This document shows, one piece after another, positions 30,703-41,986 of a stretch of DNA of 64,000 bases. This stretch comes from Raphanus sativus (Eukaryota; Streptophyta; Magnoliopsida; Brassicales; Brassicaceae). A program made the position numbers and the translations under genes. Within the stretch, counting starts at the first letter, position 1. Each line of letters begins with the position of its first letter. Location: assembly GCF_000801105.2 (NCBI RefSeq), contig NC_079514.1, positions 25,770,293 to 25,834,292 of the forward strand. The letters are read 5' to 3'. Under the pieces are notes generated by a model. That model searched no databases and was not told the DNA's origin. It was given only the letters and a program-made list of their open reading frames with translations.

Positions 30703-31185
30703 TGTGAGGGATTAAACTCACCTCCTAGATTTTAGATCAGGTTAAGATTAGGGAAAGATAACGCGGGCTGAATCCCGTTATAACTTGTAGAATGAATGAA
30801 TAATTTTATTGATGTTTTCGGTAAGAACTGTTTACAAAAGTTGTTCTTTTGATGATTACAAAGATAATGAGAATGTTACAAAGATAATGACAATGTTTAA
30901 GAGTCTTGTGTGAATAAGGGTTGAATGAACTTGTGCTTCTTCTTTGGTCTTCTTTCTCTTTAAATAGCCTCAGGCTCCGATGGATTGTCACCAACTGGTC
31001 CTGCGCCTACTTAAACATCCACGAGCTGCCTCCTTTCCGTGACCTCTCTAATGAACATCTTTAGCTCACAGCCTCTGGCTCTAGCTTAGCTGCTTTTGAG
31101 GATTGAATTCGTGATGGTCCTTTCGCAGCCCGTTTCTATTTCTTATTATTTATTACTAGCTAGCGGGCCATATTAGTGCCTAACA
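30703..31185 (-). repeat. T2 5' LTR (483 bp)
   Basis: It has the same ends as the 3' LTR. About 56 bp are missing at about 30997, between CAACTGG and TCCTGCGCC. The missing piece is bounded by short GGTTCC/GGGTCC-like strings, so a small-repeat-mediated deletion is likely. Confidence 0.93.
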
Positions 31186-31770
31186 GATATGAACTTTACG
31201 CATTGGTGATAAATCGAGGGGACCGCTTTCATTTGTTGGAGCCACGGTCGTCCTAAGACGGCGTCGAACGGTGAGAGGTCGTGCATCACAGAAAACTCTG
31301 TTTCTTGCTCGAGGTCGTATGTCTTAACGACGATCGCTATGTTTCTTAATAGGGGCACCCTGCTTCCACCTCCAACGCTGTAGAGAGGGGGAGCGTATTT
31401 ATTGATCGCTAAATCAGGTCGATTGATTCTCTCGAGGGTATCATGCGATAGCAGATTGGCTACGCACCCGGAATCAATGAGAACTTTTGAGAAAACCGCG
31501 CCGGCGAGTTCTATTGTGATGATCAGAGCATCGTCGTGGGGCATATCTAGCTCGACGTTCTCGTAAGGAGAGAAGGTTATCGTGCTTTTCTTTTGGATCG
31601 TCTTTCCAGGTCGACGATTGTTTCCTGTGTCGGGAGATGAAGCATTGAGCGTGGGACGCTTGGAGACCGCGGATCGCTTTGTTGGGTGGGATCCATGTTC
31701 GTGCTTAGAAATCCTAGATCGGATTCTTAGAAAGGATGCTTTTCGTTTATCTTCCCCACAGTCGGCGCCA
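31186..31770 (-). pseudogene. T3 protease and gag stub
   Basis: The protease frame (31544-31191) shows VLIDSGCVANLLSHDTLERI (about 31435-31495) and VLGRPWLQQMKAVPSIYHQ, and is cut by T2. Upstream only about 200 bp separate it from the primer site (31751-31770, TGGCGCCGACTGTGG on the minus strand). That stretch starts a short frame at the ATG near 31694 and holds no gag domain, so gag has been deleted from this element. Confidence 0.8.
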
Positions 31771-31773
31771 AAA

Positions 31774-32277
31774 TGTAGAACCTAAAATCTACACTCATTA
31801 TTTTGTAGGGTTTGTAAAGTAAACTAGGGAATGACAAAAGATGTAGGCAACAATATCGTTAAAACACAACGATGTAATCGGAATTCAGTTGACAAAAATG
31901 GACTTTCATTGATAAAGAGGTCGATTACAAGAAATAACAAAGAGATTGACTATAACAAGGAGATCGATCAATATCGGGATCTAAGATGAAGTAAGAAAGG
32001 TGAAAATGTATTGTGTGCTCTCTCTCTAGGGTTTTCGCTGTTCCCTTAGCATTGGTATCTCTTCTCAACTTCAGCGACCTTCTCCACCACTTCGTTCACG
32101 TCGCTATGGGCCTTAGTCCATGGCCCATTTGTTTTGATCATAACATATTTAGTTGAAGTCCAACGTCTTCCTTATTAACTTCGTTTGAACACATCGAACT
32201 TCTTCAGCGGGCTTCTCATTCGCGGCCCGTTTCCGAAATAGGCCCAATAATCTAAGGGACCGAAATTGGGTCCAACA
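31774..32277 (-). repeat. T3 5' LTR (504 bp)
   Basis: On the minus strand it starts TGTTGGACCCAATTTCGG and ends TTTTAGGTTCTACA. Its outer edge adjoins AT2 LTR sequence at 32278, so T3 is inserted in the AT2 5' LTR. The T3 3' LTR is not in the window. Confidence 0.82.
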
Positions 32278-32771
32278 ATAACTAGAAGCCGTCAATCGAT
32301 ATCCCGACTGGACAATCGATCGACGTTGTGAAAGGTGTATCGCTCGATATCCCTATAGGATATCGATCGACTCTTTTTTTGGTCAACAGACGACAGTTGA
32401 GATCAGAGATCTAGTTAGTTAACCAGTGAGACATCACTGGTTGTTAAGCGGCTGAGTTCTATAATATCATGCAAACAACTTGTTAGGCATCTATAGACAT
32501 TATAATCTCCATTACCTGAATAAAAGCTATGTCTAGCACTCTTCCTTATCTTATAAACAACCCATCATATTGTTAGTAGAGCAACTACCTTGCTCAATTA
32601 GGAATGTCATTTTACATTTCCATCATAAAAACCAAACGTCACCTAGGATTGATTAATTAATTAGATTTAATTGGTTCCCTAACTCCTCGTGATTCGATCT
32701 CTAAGTACTACAGCTGAACCTCTTATTTGAGAGAGTAAAACACTATTTAGGGTAATTTGAGTGGTATCATC
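32278..32771 (+). repeat. AT2 5' LTR, right-hand part
   Basis: It is homologous to 35529-35907 of the 3' LTR and includes TCGATATCCCGAC and the GGATATCGATCGACTC-type motif. The likely LTR end is GGTATCA near 32771; the expected tRNA-Asp primer site is not recognisable after it. The left-hand 0.85 kb lies on the other side of T3. Confidence 0.7.
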
Positions 32772-32939
32772 AAGCTGCAGAAGAGGCCACACGAAACATA
32801 TCACTGGCTGACTACAACCGTCCAGATCAATACTATGCCAACAGATCTGCATTCCGCCCTCCAGAGATTCAAAAGACCGATTTTGAGGTGAAGCCTATCT
32901 ACTACACGCTTGTAGGACATATACCCTACAGTTGAGCAC

Positions 32940-34670
32940 CTAATGAGCATCCTATGGACCATCTAGAGAGGTACAAGGATCTCATATCAGTTGTCAAATC
33001 CAATGGAGTTCCAGCTGATTACCTACTTTGCAAGCTTTTCAAGCACTCTCTTACTGGAGAAGCTTTGCAATGGCTTAAGCAACTATCACCAGCATCTCTT
33101 ACATCCTGGAATGACATAAAGAATGCTTTCTTGATCAACTTCTTTGATGAAGCACGCGCATAAGACTTGAAAACTAAGATTGCTACCTTCAAGCAGAAGC
33201 ATGCAGAACCTTTCAGACGTTGTTGGGTCCGTTTCAAGACCTATCAGAGAGATTGCCCACACCATGGATTCAATCAAGTGCAGCTACTAAGCACTTTCTT
33301 CAGTGGATTATATCTGGTCTACCAGACAGCTCTAGATACAAGTAGTGAAGGAAACTTCAACACCAGGAATCCAGAAGAGGCAGTGAGACTTATTGAGAAC
33401 TTGGCAACTAGCAACAGTACCAAGAACACTGACTATGAGAGGAGAAAAACAGCCAATGCCTTAGGAATATAGCAGTTGGACGAGATGCAAACCAAGCTAG
33501 ACAGCTTTAAGAAGCAAGTCAGTTTTGCTGAAGATGTAGAAGTTATAGAGACTGATGAGGAAGAGGATGTGAATTACATAGGAGGATTTCAGAGATATGG
33601 GAATCAGAACTAGAACAGAAACTTCTATGGCAACAGTCAAAGGAGCAACTTCAACCAGAATTCATAGTACCAGAAACCCTTCAGCAACAACAACTACAAC
33701 AGTAACAAGAACCTTGCAAATTCTTTCTACCAGAATCCACAGCCGCCTACTCAGGAGAGCAAATTTGGAGCTATGCTTGACTCAGCTCTAGAGTGTCAAC
33801 AGAAGCTCGCAGTGGATTTCAATGGGAAGATAGATGATGTGTACAATAGCTTCACCTCAAAGTTTGTCACTTTGAGCACACATGTGAAGAAATTGGAGAC
33901 ACAAGTAGTTCAGACTTCTGAAGCTATCAAGAGACAAGAAGCCTTCATCAAAGCCAGAGAAGAAGATCTCATCAGACACAACATTAATGCTATTGTGGTT
34001 GATGATTTATGGGTAGTGGATGAATATGGGAACCCCCATAAGAAGGTTGTTGGAGCCGGCGATGCTATGCATATTGACACCCATCGACGATAGAAGATGA
34101 ACACGATCGATCGACATGTGAAGAAGACTACCGTTCGATGCTCGAGGTACGAAATCGATCGACAGAGTCCACCAGATCTACGGCTACGAGCAACCCTGTT
34201 CGGATAATCACGCATGAAGAGTTCGCAGAGAAATAACCCGAACCCACTCCACCCTTTCGCCGATCGATCCGGAGAGGAAGAAATCGATCATCCTACTTCT
34301 ACCGCCATCAATCAACACGACACTACTGTCATCGATCGATGCAAAGTTCCTAAACCACGAGTGCAATTACCAAAGATCAACATGACCAAGATCGATGCAC
34401 TCAAACCCCGACCCAAAACTTCAGATAACCAATCAGAAGAGGTTGCAGATACATCAGAGTCCATGGAGATAGAAAAGGAAAGTGCAAGGAGGACCTTAAG
34501 AAAAAGGAAAGAGAAGGTTCCGAAGCACCTTAAAAGAGAGGCTAACACAAAAGTGTTGGACAACTTCAAGAAGAGAGTTTTGAAGATCCCAATAGAAAGA
34601 CCCTTTGAAGAAGCTTCCTTCAGAGAGACTAGAGTTGCAGAGGCTGATATTGAAAAGATGTTCGACCAAG
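32940..34670 (+). pseudogene. gag: AT2 Athila gag with several in-frame stops
   Basis: One frame can be followed with stops at about 33161 (TAA), 33470 (TAG), 33612 (TAG) and 33668 (TAG). It shows the Athila gag core: HPMDHLERYKDL, LTGEALQWLKQLSP, CPHHGFNQVQL, then NFYGN-type Asn-rich repeats and the VKKLETQVVQTSEAIKRQE helix (about 33880-33940). The segment after 34080 encodes repeated IDR/IDT triplets built from TCGATCGA motifs. It breaks off within the start of the protease region at the LTR (34671). Confidence 0.8.
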
Positions 34671-35907
34671 TGATATACCATGGATTTTACCCGTTTTTAA
34701 CCATGGTATACTAGTATTTTATTATATATTTAATCTGTTTTCTAGCCTGTTAGGTATGTTTTCAGGTTCAGGAGCATTTTGTGAGAAAGTGATGTTTTTG
34801 GAGCATTTTGGAGTACAAGAGATAATACACCCGAGTTGACCATTCAAGACTAAGTCGGAAGTCAACATTGCGATTATAATTGATCGATACTCATCCTGAG
34901 TTGTCGATCGATGTAGCTGAGAAGATCCACGTACTAGAAGATTATAATCGATCGATACACATCAGTATTGTCGATCGATATCGAAGACAAAATGGTTTAG
35001 CCGACTACTTCACCAAGACTTCACCAAATTACGAGATTGCCCCTGACAAGTTTTTAACCTAATGGAAATGCTTAAATATTCCTGCTAAGTGTCTTTTGAC
35101 GGCAACCTTCGAAAGAAGCAAGCTTTTGATAACCTTCAAAGCAGAGAGTGTGAGAGAGAGACTAGAGTTTTATTTGTTTGAGAGATTGGAGAGATTTCTC
35201 ATCTCCTTTTGTATTTTTACTTTATTCTATCTATGCAATTCTTTCATCTATCTATTGTTATGAATTGCTTAGCTATGTCTGAGTAGTCTACTTGTTAGAT
35301 CTAGGGTTCAAACAGGTTTGTGGGATTAGCCCCAAACTATAATTGCTAAGTTGTGATACTCATCAAATGGATTGCACCCTATGCTTGTTTTAGATTAGCT
35401 AACTAGAACATAGATCACTAGGATCTTTGATTATCTTGAATTATCCATTTGAGCGTGCTTGTCTCCCGTTGAGAAGAACGACAGTTCCTCCTTGAGACCT
35501 TGTGGTCATATTCGGCTCGCGCCTAGGCAGATCTAGAAGCCGTCGATCGATATCCCGACAGGTGAATCGATCGGCGCTGCGAAATGTGTATCGCTCGATA
35601 TCTCAAAAGGATATCGACCGACTCTTTTTCTGTGTCATCATGCGAAAGGTGTGTCCAGAGATCTAGATTATTTAACCAGTGATACTTCACTTGAGTTTAG
35701 CGGCTGAGATCTATATTATCATGCAAGCAACTTGTTAAAGCATTTATAGAGATTATAATCTCCATTCCTGAATAGAAATCCTATGTCTAGCACTCTTTAT
35801 CACATTTAAACAACCCATCATATTGTTAGTTAGAGCAACTACCTTGCTCACTTTAGGAATTGTTATTTTTATTTCTATCATATAAACCAAACTTGCCTAG
35901 GATTGAT
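34671..35907 (+). repeat. AT2 3' LTR (incomplete)
   Basis: It starts TGATATACCATGG and carries several TCGATCGAT motifs (34881-34990, 35542-35620). It joins the gag frame directly with no purine tract. Similarity to the 5' LTR piece ends at about 35907; the last 70 bases before the gap do not match it and may be another insertion or a poor contig end. Confidence 0.72.
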
Positions 35908-35977
35908 AAGAATCATGAAGATATTGCCAGATGTTCGAACAGGCTAATCTGGAATCATCTGGATAGAAAGTGGGATA

Positions 35978-36077
35978 NNNNNNNNNNNNNNNNNNNNNNN
36001 NNNNNNNNNNNNNNNNNNNNNNNNNNNNNNNNNNNNNNNNNNNNNNNNNNNNNNNNNNNNNNNNNNNNNNNNNNNNN
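35978..36077. other. Assembly gap, exactly 100 N
   Basis: A run of 100 N, a conventional placeholder for a gap of unknown size. The sequence right of it starts inside T1 RNase H and carries many single-base indels relative to the copy at 1-345. Confidence 0.98.
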
Positions 36078-38142
36078 CATCAAAACAGGGCTCCGGCGTC
36101 GGTCTAAGGCTAACTTCTTCAGCAGGGAAAACCATTGAGCAGTCATATAGGCTCGGATTCAGCGCCTCAAACAACGAGCTGAATATGAAGCACTAATCGC
36201 AGGGTTGAAACTCGCCCTAAGTCTCGAATTCGGAGAACTAAACGCTTACAGTGATTCACAGCTAGTAGCTAGCCAGTTTCACGGAGAATATGAAACGAGG
36301 GACGAAAGAATGGGGCATATCTCGAAGTCGTCCAGAACTTCACCAAACAGTTTCGACAAATTTCGAGCTAACAAGGATCCACCCGAGGAGAGAACTCCTC
36401 AGCAGATGCGTTGGCTGCTTTAGCTTCCACGTCAGACCCCCTCGTAAACGGATTATACCCGTAGAAGGATCGAAAAACCAAGCATCGACATGCTACTAAA
36501 GCTGAGAAAGAGAGCAAACTAACAGAGAAACCGAGGGTACCTGCCCTGAAACGGTAGCTACCCAAGTTTCACAACATTCTGGTTCCCAAAACCAGAATAT
36601 GCAGCTCTAAAAAGCATACCTCCGGAACACAATCCAAATCACGGAAGTAATTCCTCGAAATTCAGACTCCCTGGAGCCTGATCTCAAGAATACCCCCGGG
36701 GCACCACTCAGACCCACTCGTCTGCAGAGTCAAACCAGAAGCCGTTCAGCTCTCCAAAATTCATCTGGAGGTATTTCCTCGATTCAGACTCCCTGGACCC
36801 AATCTCTACCAATACCTCCGGGGGCACCACGACACCAGGTCCGAACAGGAACCTCCCTCGTCTCTTCATAACAAAGTTGTAGGGAGAGAGGATTGGAGAA
36901 TTCAATCACGCAATACATCCTAAAGGAAGAGCTCCACCCAAAAATGGAAGGCTCGAAAGCTCAAAGCATTAAGCGCGAGATATTGCGTAACTGAATCTGT
37001 CCTCCTCAAACGAAGCATTTCCGGACCTTACCTAAAATGCGTCCATGGCCTCGTTGCTATGAGACTCCATGAAGGAAATGCACGATGGTTCCTGCGGGAA
37101 CCACTCTGGAGGAAGAGCTCTAGCCATAAGAATCAAAAGACAAGGATATTTCTGGCCTACCATTATTGCAGATTGCGAGGCCTATTCCTCTTCATGCGAC
37201 AAATGCCAGAGGCATGCACCGATTATACACCAACCTGCGAAAAGCTATCCAACATATCCGCCCTTATCCATTTATGAGATGGTCCATGGATATCGTGGGA
37301 CCACTGGTAGCATCAGGAAGTGCAAAGAAGAAGCTACGCTTCCTCTTAGTCCTAACAGACTACTTCACGAAATGGATAGAGGCTGAAGCTTTTCCAACAG
37401 GTAACCAGGGTCGAGGTCGAGCAATTTGTGTGGAAAGAAATCGTGTGTAGACACGGCGTCCCAACGAAATCGTAACTGACAACGGAGGACAATTCATATC
37501 CCACGATTTCAAAATTTTTTGTGAAGTGGAATATTCGCCTGACCTTCTCATCACCTCGCCGACCTCAAGGAAACGGACAGGCGGAGGGCTGCTAATAAAT
37601 CAGTATTAGCAAACCTCAAGAAACGCCTCGGAACAGAAGGAACTCTGGTCAGAAAAAGTTACTTGAAGTACTTTGGGCATGTCGAACCACCCCACGAAAA
37701 GCTACAGAAGAAACTCCTTTTTCCTTAGCATTATGGGATGGAAGCTGTCGTTCCAGCCGAAACTATTGCTGGTAGCCTCCGCCGGAACTCTGCACGTCCA
37801 ATCCCGCAGCTAATGATCAGGCTCCTAACTGACAGCCTCGATCTAATCGAGGAAAGACGGGACCGAGCTCTGATTCGCATTCAGAACTATCAGCAAGCAA
37901 TGGCACGACAGTACAATTCCAAAGTCAGGCTCCGACAGTTCGCTGTAGGTGACCTAGTACTTAGGAAAGTTTTCGAAGGGAACCAAGGAACCAGATGCTG
38001 GGAAGTTAGGAACCAACTGGGAAGGTCCCTACCAGATCATCCACGTGGTACGACCTGGCGTTTACAAGCTCCGAAAGGTGCGAACCGGGGTACCTGAAAT
38101 CAGATCGTGGAACGCCACGAATCTCAAGAGATATTATCATTA
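36078..38142 (+). pseudogene. pol: T1 second RNase H and integrase, full of single-base indels
   Basis: It can be read only by switching frames. It includes SYRLGFSASN and NAYSDSQLVASQ of the archaeal-type RNase H (36140-36290), the integrase zinc finger ([16 protein letters not shown] to CDKCQR, 37069-37210), [14 protein letters not shown] (about 37280-37320), VTDNGGQF (about 37470-37495), GNGQAEAANKS-like sequence (about 37570-37600) and the C-terminal NWEGPYQIIHVVRPGVYKL (about 38015-38075), with the stop at 38140-38142. Many indels lengthen or shorten homopolymers, which looks like sequencing error near a contig end rather than biological decay. Confidence 0.82.
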
Positions 38143-38384
38143 GGTACCCTATAATTCCTGAACTACGTTAGGCTTGATCCCTTGACTGGGTACGTAGGCA
38201 ACTCCGTCATGAGTGCAGCCCCAACCTCATTTCAACACTTCGTTCACCACAATCAAAGGGGGCATATGTCTGATTAAAACACATAGCCCACGCAGCAAAT
38301 GTATGATACAAGCAAATTGTATGATTATTATGATCATGTATCCAATTATCAATAAAGAAATTATTCTCGATATCTCAATGCTTT

Positions 38385-38760
38385 AACAAAAACAGGTCTC
38401 TACAAACCTGAACCTAAGGTCTTAAAATCCTTAACAATCCCAAAGGTCTTAAAATCCTTCAAACAATATCAGGTCTCGACGAACCTGAACCTAAGGTCTT
38501 AAAATCCTTCAAACATATCAGGTCTCGACGAACCTGAACCTAAGGTCTTAAAATCCTTCAAACAATATTCAGGTCTCGACGAACCTGGACCTAAGGTCTA
38601 AAATCCTTACCAAATCTTCAAGGTCTTAAAAATCCTTATCAAATCTCAAGGTCTTAAATCCTCATCAAGTCACAAAGGTCTTAAAATCCTAAGCAGATCT
38701 CAATAGGTCTTAAAATCCTAAGCAAGTCTCAACGGGACTTAAAACCACAAACAATTCAGG
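38385..38760. repeat. Tandem repeats between T1 integrase and antisense gene
   Basis: About ten units contain AAGGTCTTAAAATCCTT, several with CAGGTCTCGACGAACCTGA. It is the reverse-complement counterpart of the T2 block at 23560-24120, with a different unit arrangement. From 38143 to 38384 and from 38761 to 39085 I see no gene. Confidence 0.85.
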
Positions 38761-39085
38761 TTCCCAAGAACCCCACCTAAGCACTTCCTTAATCCCGAGA
38801 TACTCAAGAATTCCTTTAAGGAACTAAAAACGACCAAAGTCTTCCAGACTTATCGTAAGATTCGATTATGATCAAGTTCTCATATTTCACGACTAAGCCA
38901 AAACTCAAAATGAAACGAAAACCAAGTTTGAAATTAAACAAGGGTTTAAAAGCCTCCCCAGGCTAACAAAGATTCGAAGTGCAAACAGAAAGGTTTAAAA
39001 GCCTCCTCAAGCTATAAGTCTTAGAAACAAATGAAACAAAGCCCATCGGGCAGAAATCCTAGAAAACATGAAAGAGCCTCAGCTC

Positions 39086-41549
39086 TTAAACTTCCTTGTC
39101 ATCCGAGCTCTTCTCAGCTCCCTTACCAGCTGGATCTTCCTCCTCAGGAACCTCCTCCTCCATCTCCTTGTCGCTACCTCCAGAGGCGGTTTCGACTGGG
39201 GCTGAGTAAGAACCCACCAATCCCAAATTAGAACCGAAACTCTCCAGAAAGGAGAGATTAAACATATTAACCTCAAAAGTACCTGAGCTCTCAGAGAGTT
39301 GGGGAAGAGGGAGCTTGCCGATCGAGAAGTCCGAGAACCTGAGCCTTTCTCGTATGCCGCAACAGCTTCCGGCATTATTGCCACCAGCGATCATACTCAT
39401 CTTGAGTACTCTTAATCTCGCCATCCAGCATGTCTTTCAGGAGCTCGGTGTTGGCTTGAATCTCTTGAGCGTGAACCAGGAGGTCGACTTGTCCTTCTTC
39501 TTGGAGAACTTCTCCTTGACAACAACCAGAATTTTGTTGTAGGCTTCGGCTACCTCCTTCTTTCCTCTCCGGACGGCTAGCCTGACCTCAGCTTCCTTGT
39601 TCTTTGGCTACTCTGAGATGTGGCAATCAGCTCCTTGACTGATACTCGGCTATCTTCCGAGCAGCATCCAACTCCCCAATCTTCCTATTTTTCACCTGGA
39701 GGTCAATCAGTTGGCTCTCGATCGTCCCTTGCTGAGCATCACACTTGGAGCCAAAGTCTCTTCAACTCAGCTTGGAGATCCGAGATCAGAGCCCGAGTCT
39801 GGTTGAGCTCAGTCTTGTTGGCCTTGACCAATTCAGTGACCTGGGCTAATTCCTCAGCACTGGGGGTTGTGTACAGCATCCTCAAATTTGAACTGAGCCC
39901 TGTTGATAGCACCAGCCAGCTACAGAAAACGAAAACGATTTAGCAAAAATCTTCCAAAGAAAAAGCTAAAAGATGAAATCAACTTCATACCTGACCCATG
40001 TGATGAGCAATATCGACGTACTCATCCTTGTGCGTGAGATTGGAGATCGAAGGGAGGGAACACCTGGGACTCTTCATATGCCTCATCAGAGTAGCCAAAC
40101 CCCACGGATCGTCCAAAACCGATCCAGGCTTCGAATGAGCAAAGTTCCAGCCAACGGTTCCTCCTCTAGAGGAGGAGGAGGAAGACCTTGAAGGTCTGTC
40201 AACCTGGTCAGTTCGGGACCTCTTGTTCCTCGGGGGCTCAAACTCCGGAGGATCCTTCGCCATTTGAGTATCAGCCTCAGCCGTCGGAATCTCGGAGGGA
40301 AGGCCAACTTCCTGAACCTTAGGCTCCGAAGAGCCAACACCTTTAGCAGGAGCAGAGCCTCCTTCATCAAGAGCCTCCTTCACAGAGTCAAGGAAGGATC
40401 CTCCCTGGTTCTTATCACTCCCTCTAGAGGAGCTGGCAGTCTTGGTCGATCTACCCCTGGAACGGAAGGAAGGCTGAAGTGGCATCTTCTGTGATTGAGT
40501 CTTCGAGGAAGTACTTGCTCCGGAGGAAACTTCGAAAACTGAATCACCCTCAGAAACTAAAACATGAAAAAGATTCATTAATCACATGAGACAAATTCGG
40601 ATAGTAAGAATCATGAATTACGAATAAAAGGTTACCTTCTAAACCAGCAACCGTCACTGAATCAGGGAAGGACGCCTGGTATCGTTCAGGGAACCTAGCT
40701 GATCCAACTCTCGAAGTGGTGTAAGCTACCCAAGTGTTAGGGCTATGCTGAAGCTTCCTGAAGAGAGCTCTAGTAAGTTTACTAGACAACTTGACAGGAT
40801 CTTTGATTTCTGCAAAAAGAGTCAAAAGATAATTAGCACAGCATGACAAATACAGATAAACATGCGAATATATCCCTAAAATCCTAACCGGAAATATCAG
40901 ACCACGAGTTCCTGAGGTCACGACCAACAGGAACCGTCGAGGGATCAATCTTGACATAAAAGAACTTGAATACGCCTAGCCCTGGACGACAGGGGAGGTA
41001 GTAGGTACCGCTTCCACCATCCTTGGAAGTACTCTCCTTTATCGAAAAGAGACTCATCAGCTCGGTCAAACCAACGATGACTCCTTCCTCCTTGGCCCTA
41101 GTGATGAATCCGTTTATCACTCGGATGACCGAGGGACAAAGTTGAGGAAGAGCCAGCTGATAGTGATCTAGGAGGTCAAGCAAGAGGGTGGGAAGGGGAA
41201 ACCGAAGATGGCACTTAGCGATGTACTTCTCATGAACGCAGAACCAACCCTCCGGGACAGTTTCGGGGGTTTCGTCGTTGTTACAAGCCCTAGCTAGGTC
41301 GATCCTGCCGTGGGCTTGAACGATAAGGTTGGTAACGTCTTGGCTCTTTAGGAGCGAAGGAAAGTGAGGCCCAGAGGAGGCGCTCTTGCCACCTTTCTTC
41401 TTCATCCTTTTGACTCTTGCACCGATCGAGTCTTTAACTTTCTTCTTCCCGGTGTCCTTCATCTTTTCTCCGGCTTCTCGTTTGACCTTCATAAGACGAG
41501 CACCGGAAGTGGAGATTTGAATTGCGCCAGAGCTATCTTTCTTACTCAT
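39086..41549 (-). pseudogene. T1 antisense gene with at least four exons, Transposase_28-like
   Basis: Exon 1 is 41549-40889 (start MSKKDSSGAIQIST), exon 2 40809-40636 and exon 3 40556-39991. A later exon starts at 39919 after TTTTCTGTAG. Introns start GT and end AG, and phases join without stops at the first two junctions (DIS-E-IKDP and GLE-V-SEGD). Exon 1 holds the Lys-rich start and the FPLPTLLLDLLDHYQL and GLTELMSLFSI blocks. Exon 3 is Ser- and charge-rich with a possible nuclear signal (PPRNKRSRTDQ). The last part is Leu/Glu-rich, probably coiled coil, with frameshifts near 39865, and ends DPAGKGAEKSSDDKEV at 39086. Exon 1 lacks 33 bp present in T2. The function is unknown. Confidence 0.75.
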
Positions 41550-41765
41550 TGTAAGTAAAAGGAAAAGAGAGGAGAAGCGAAAGAGGAAGGATCGGGTTGA
41601 GATGAGCAAGAATGAAACCTCTAAGGAACTTAGGGATGAAAATCGAATTCGAAACAGAGATATAAAAAAAAAAATATGCTGTAAAATAGAGGAAGAAGGA
41701 GAAGTTACCTTGGAAACCGTCGGAGGCGTGGAGAAAGTGGAGAGACATGGAGTTAATACTCGCAG

Positions 41766-41772
41766 CTTTATA
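41766..41772 (-). promoter_or_regulatory. TATA box of the T1 antisense gene
   Basis: TATAAAG on the minus strand in the context GGGATATAAAGCTGCGAG, about 215 bp from the LTR and 220 bp upstream of the antisense ATG, matching T2 at 21792-21798. The leader splice donor AAG/GTAACTT follows at about 41709. Confidence 0.65.
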
Positions 41773-41986
41773 TCCCATCATGTCTCGAAAATCGGAAACT
41801 ATATTTCAAACTCCTATTAATCCAAACCGTCGATATAATCGAATGGAATTTACAGCCGTTCGATCAGATAGAAATAAATGTGGTTGAGATAGCTAGTAAT
41901 CATGATCTCAACAAGAAAATCTAGCTTGGGCGGCTAGGTCTAGCTCCCGAGAATAACGAAACCTCATCTCGAGAGCTGGGGGCAAC

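Larger units (their letters stand above)
21041..31185 (-). mobile_element. T2: complete Tat-lineage retrotransposon with antisense gene
   Basis: T2 is a minus-strand element with both LTRs, flanked by GATAT at 21036-21040 and 31186-31190. The order is 5' LTR, primer site, gag, protease, TAG, RT, RNase H, archaeal-type RNase H, integrase, tandem repeats, a spliced plus-strand gene, purine tract and 3' LTR. It is the same family as T1 but carries more frameshifts and C-to-T stops. It is inserted in the protease-RT region of T3. Confidence 0.95.
32278..35977 (+). mobile_element. AT2: degenerate Athila-type element
   Basis: It has the end of a 5' LTR (32278 to about 32771), a gag pseudogene (about 32940-34670) and a 3' LTR starting at 34671 that runs towards the gap. 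The homologous LTR stretches (32283-32670 and 35534-35907) are clearly diverged, so this is an old insertion, in line with being the outermost host of the nest. Primer site, protease, pol and env-like genes are missing. Confidence 0.82.

Noticed and set aside
35860..36174. ORFs that cross the N run
   Set aside because: They depend on reading N as coding and join two different elements.
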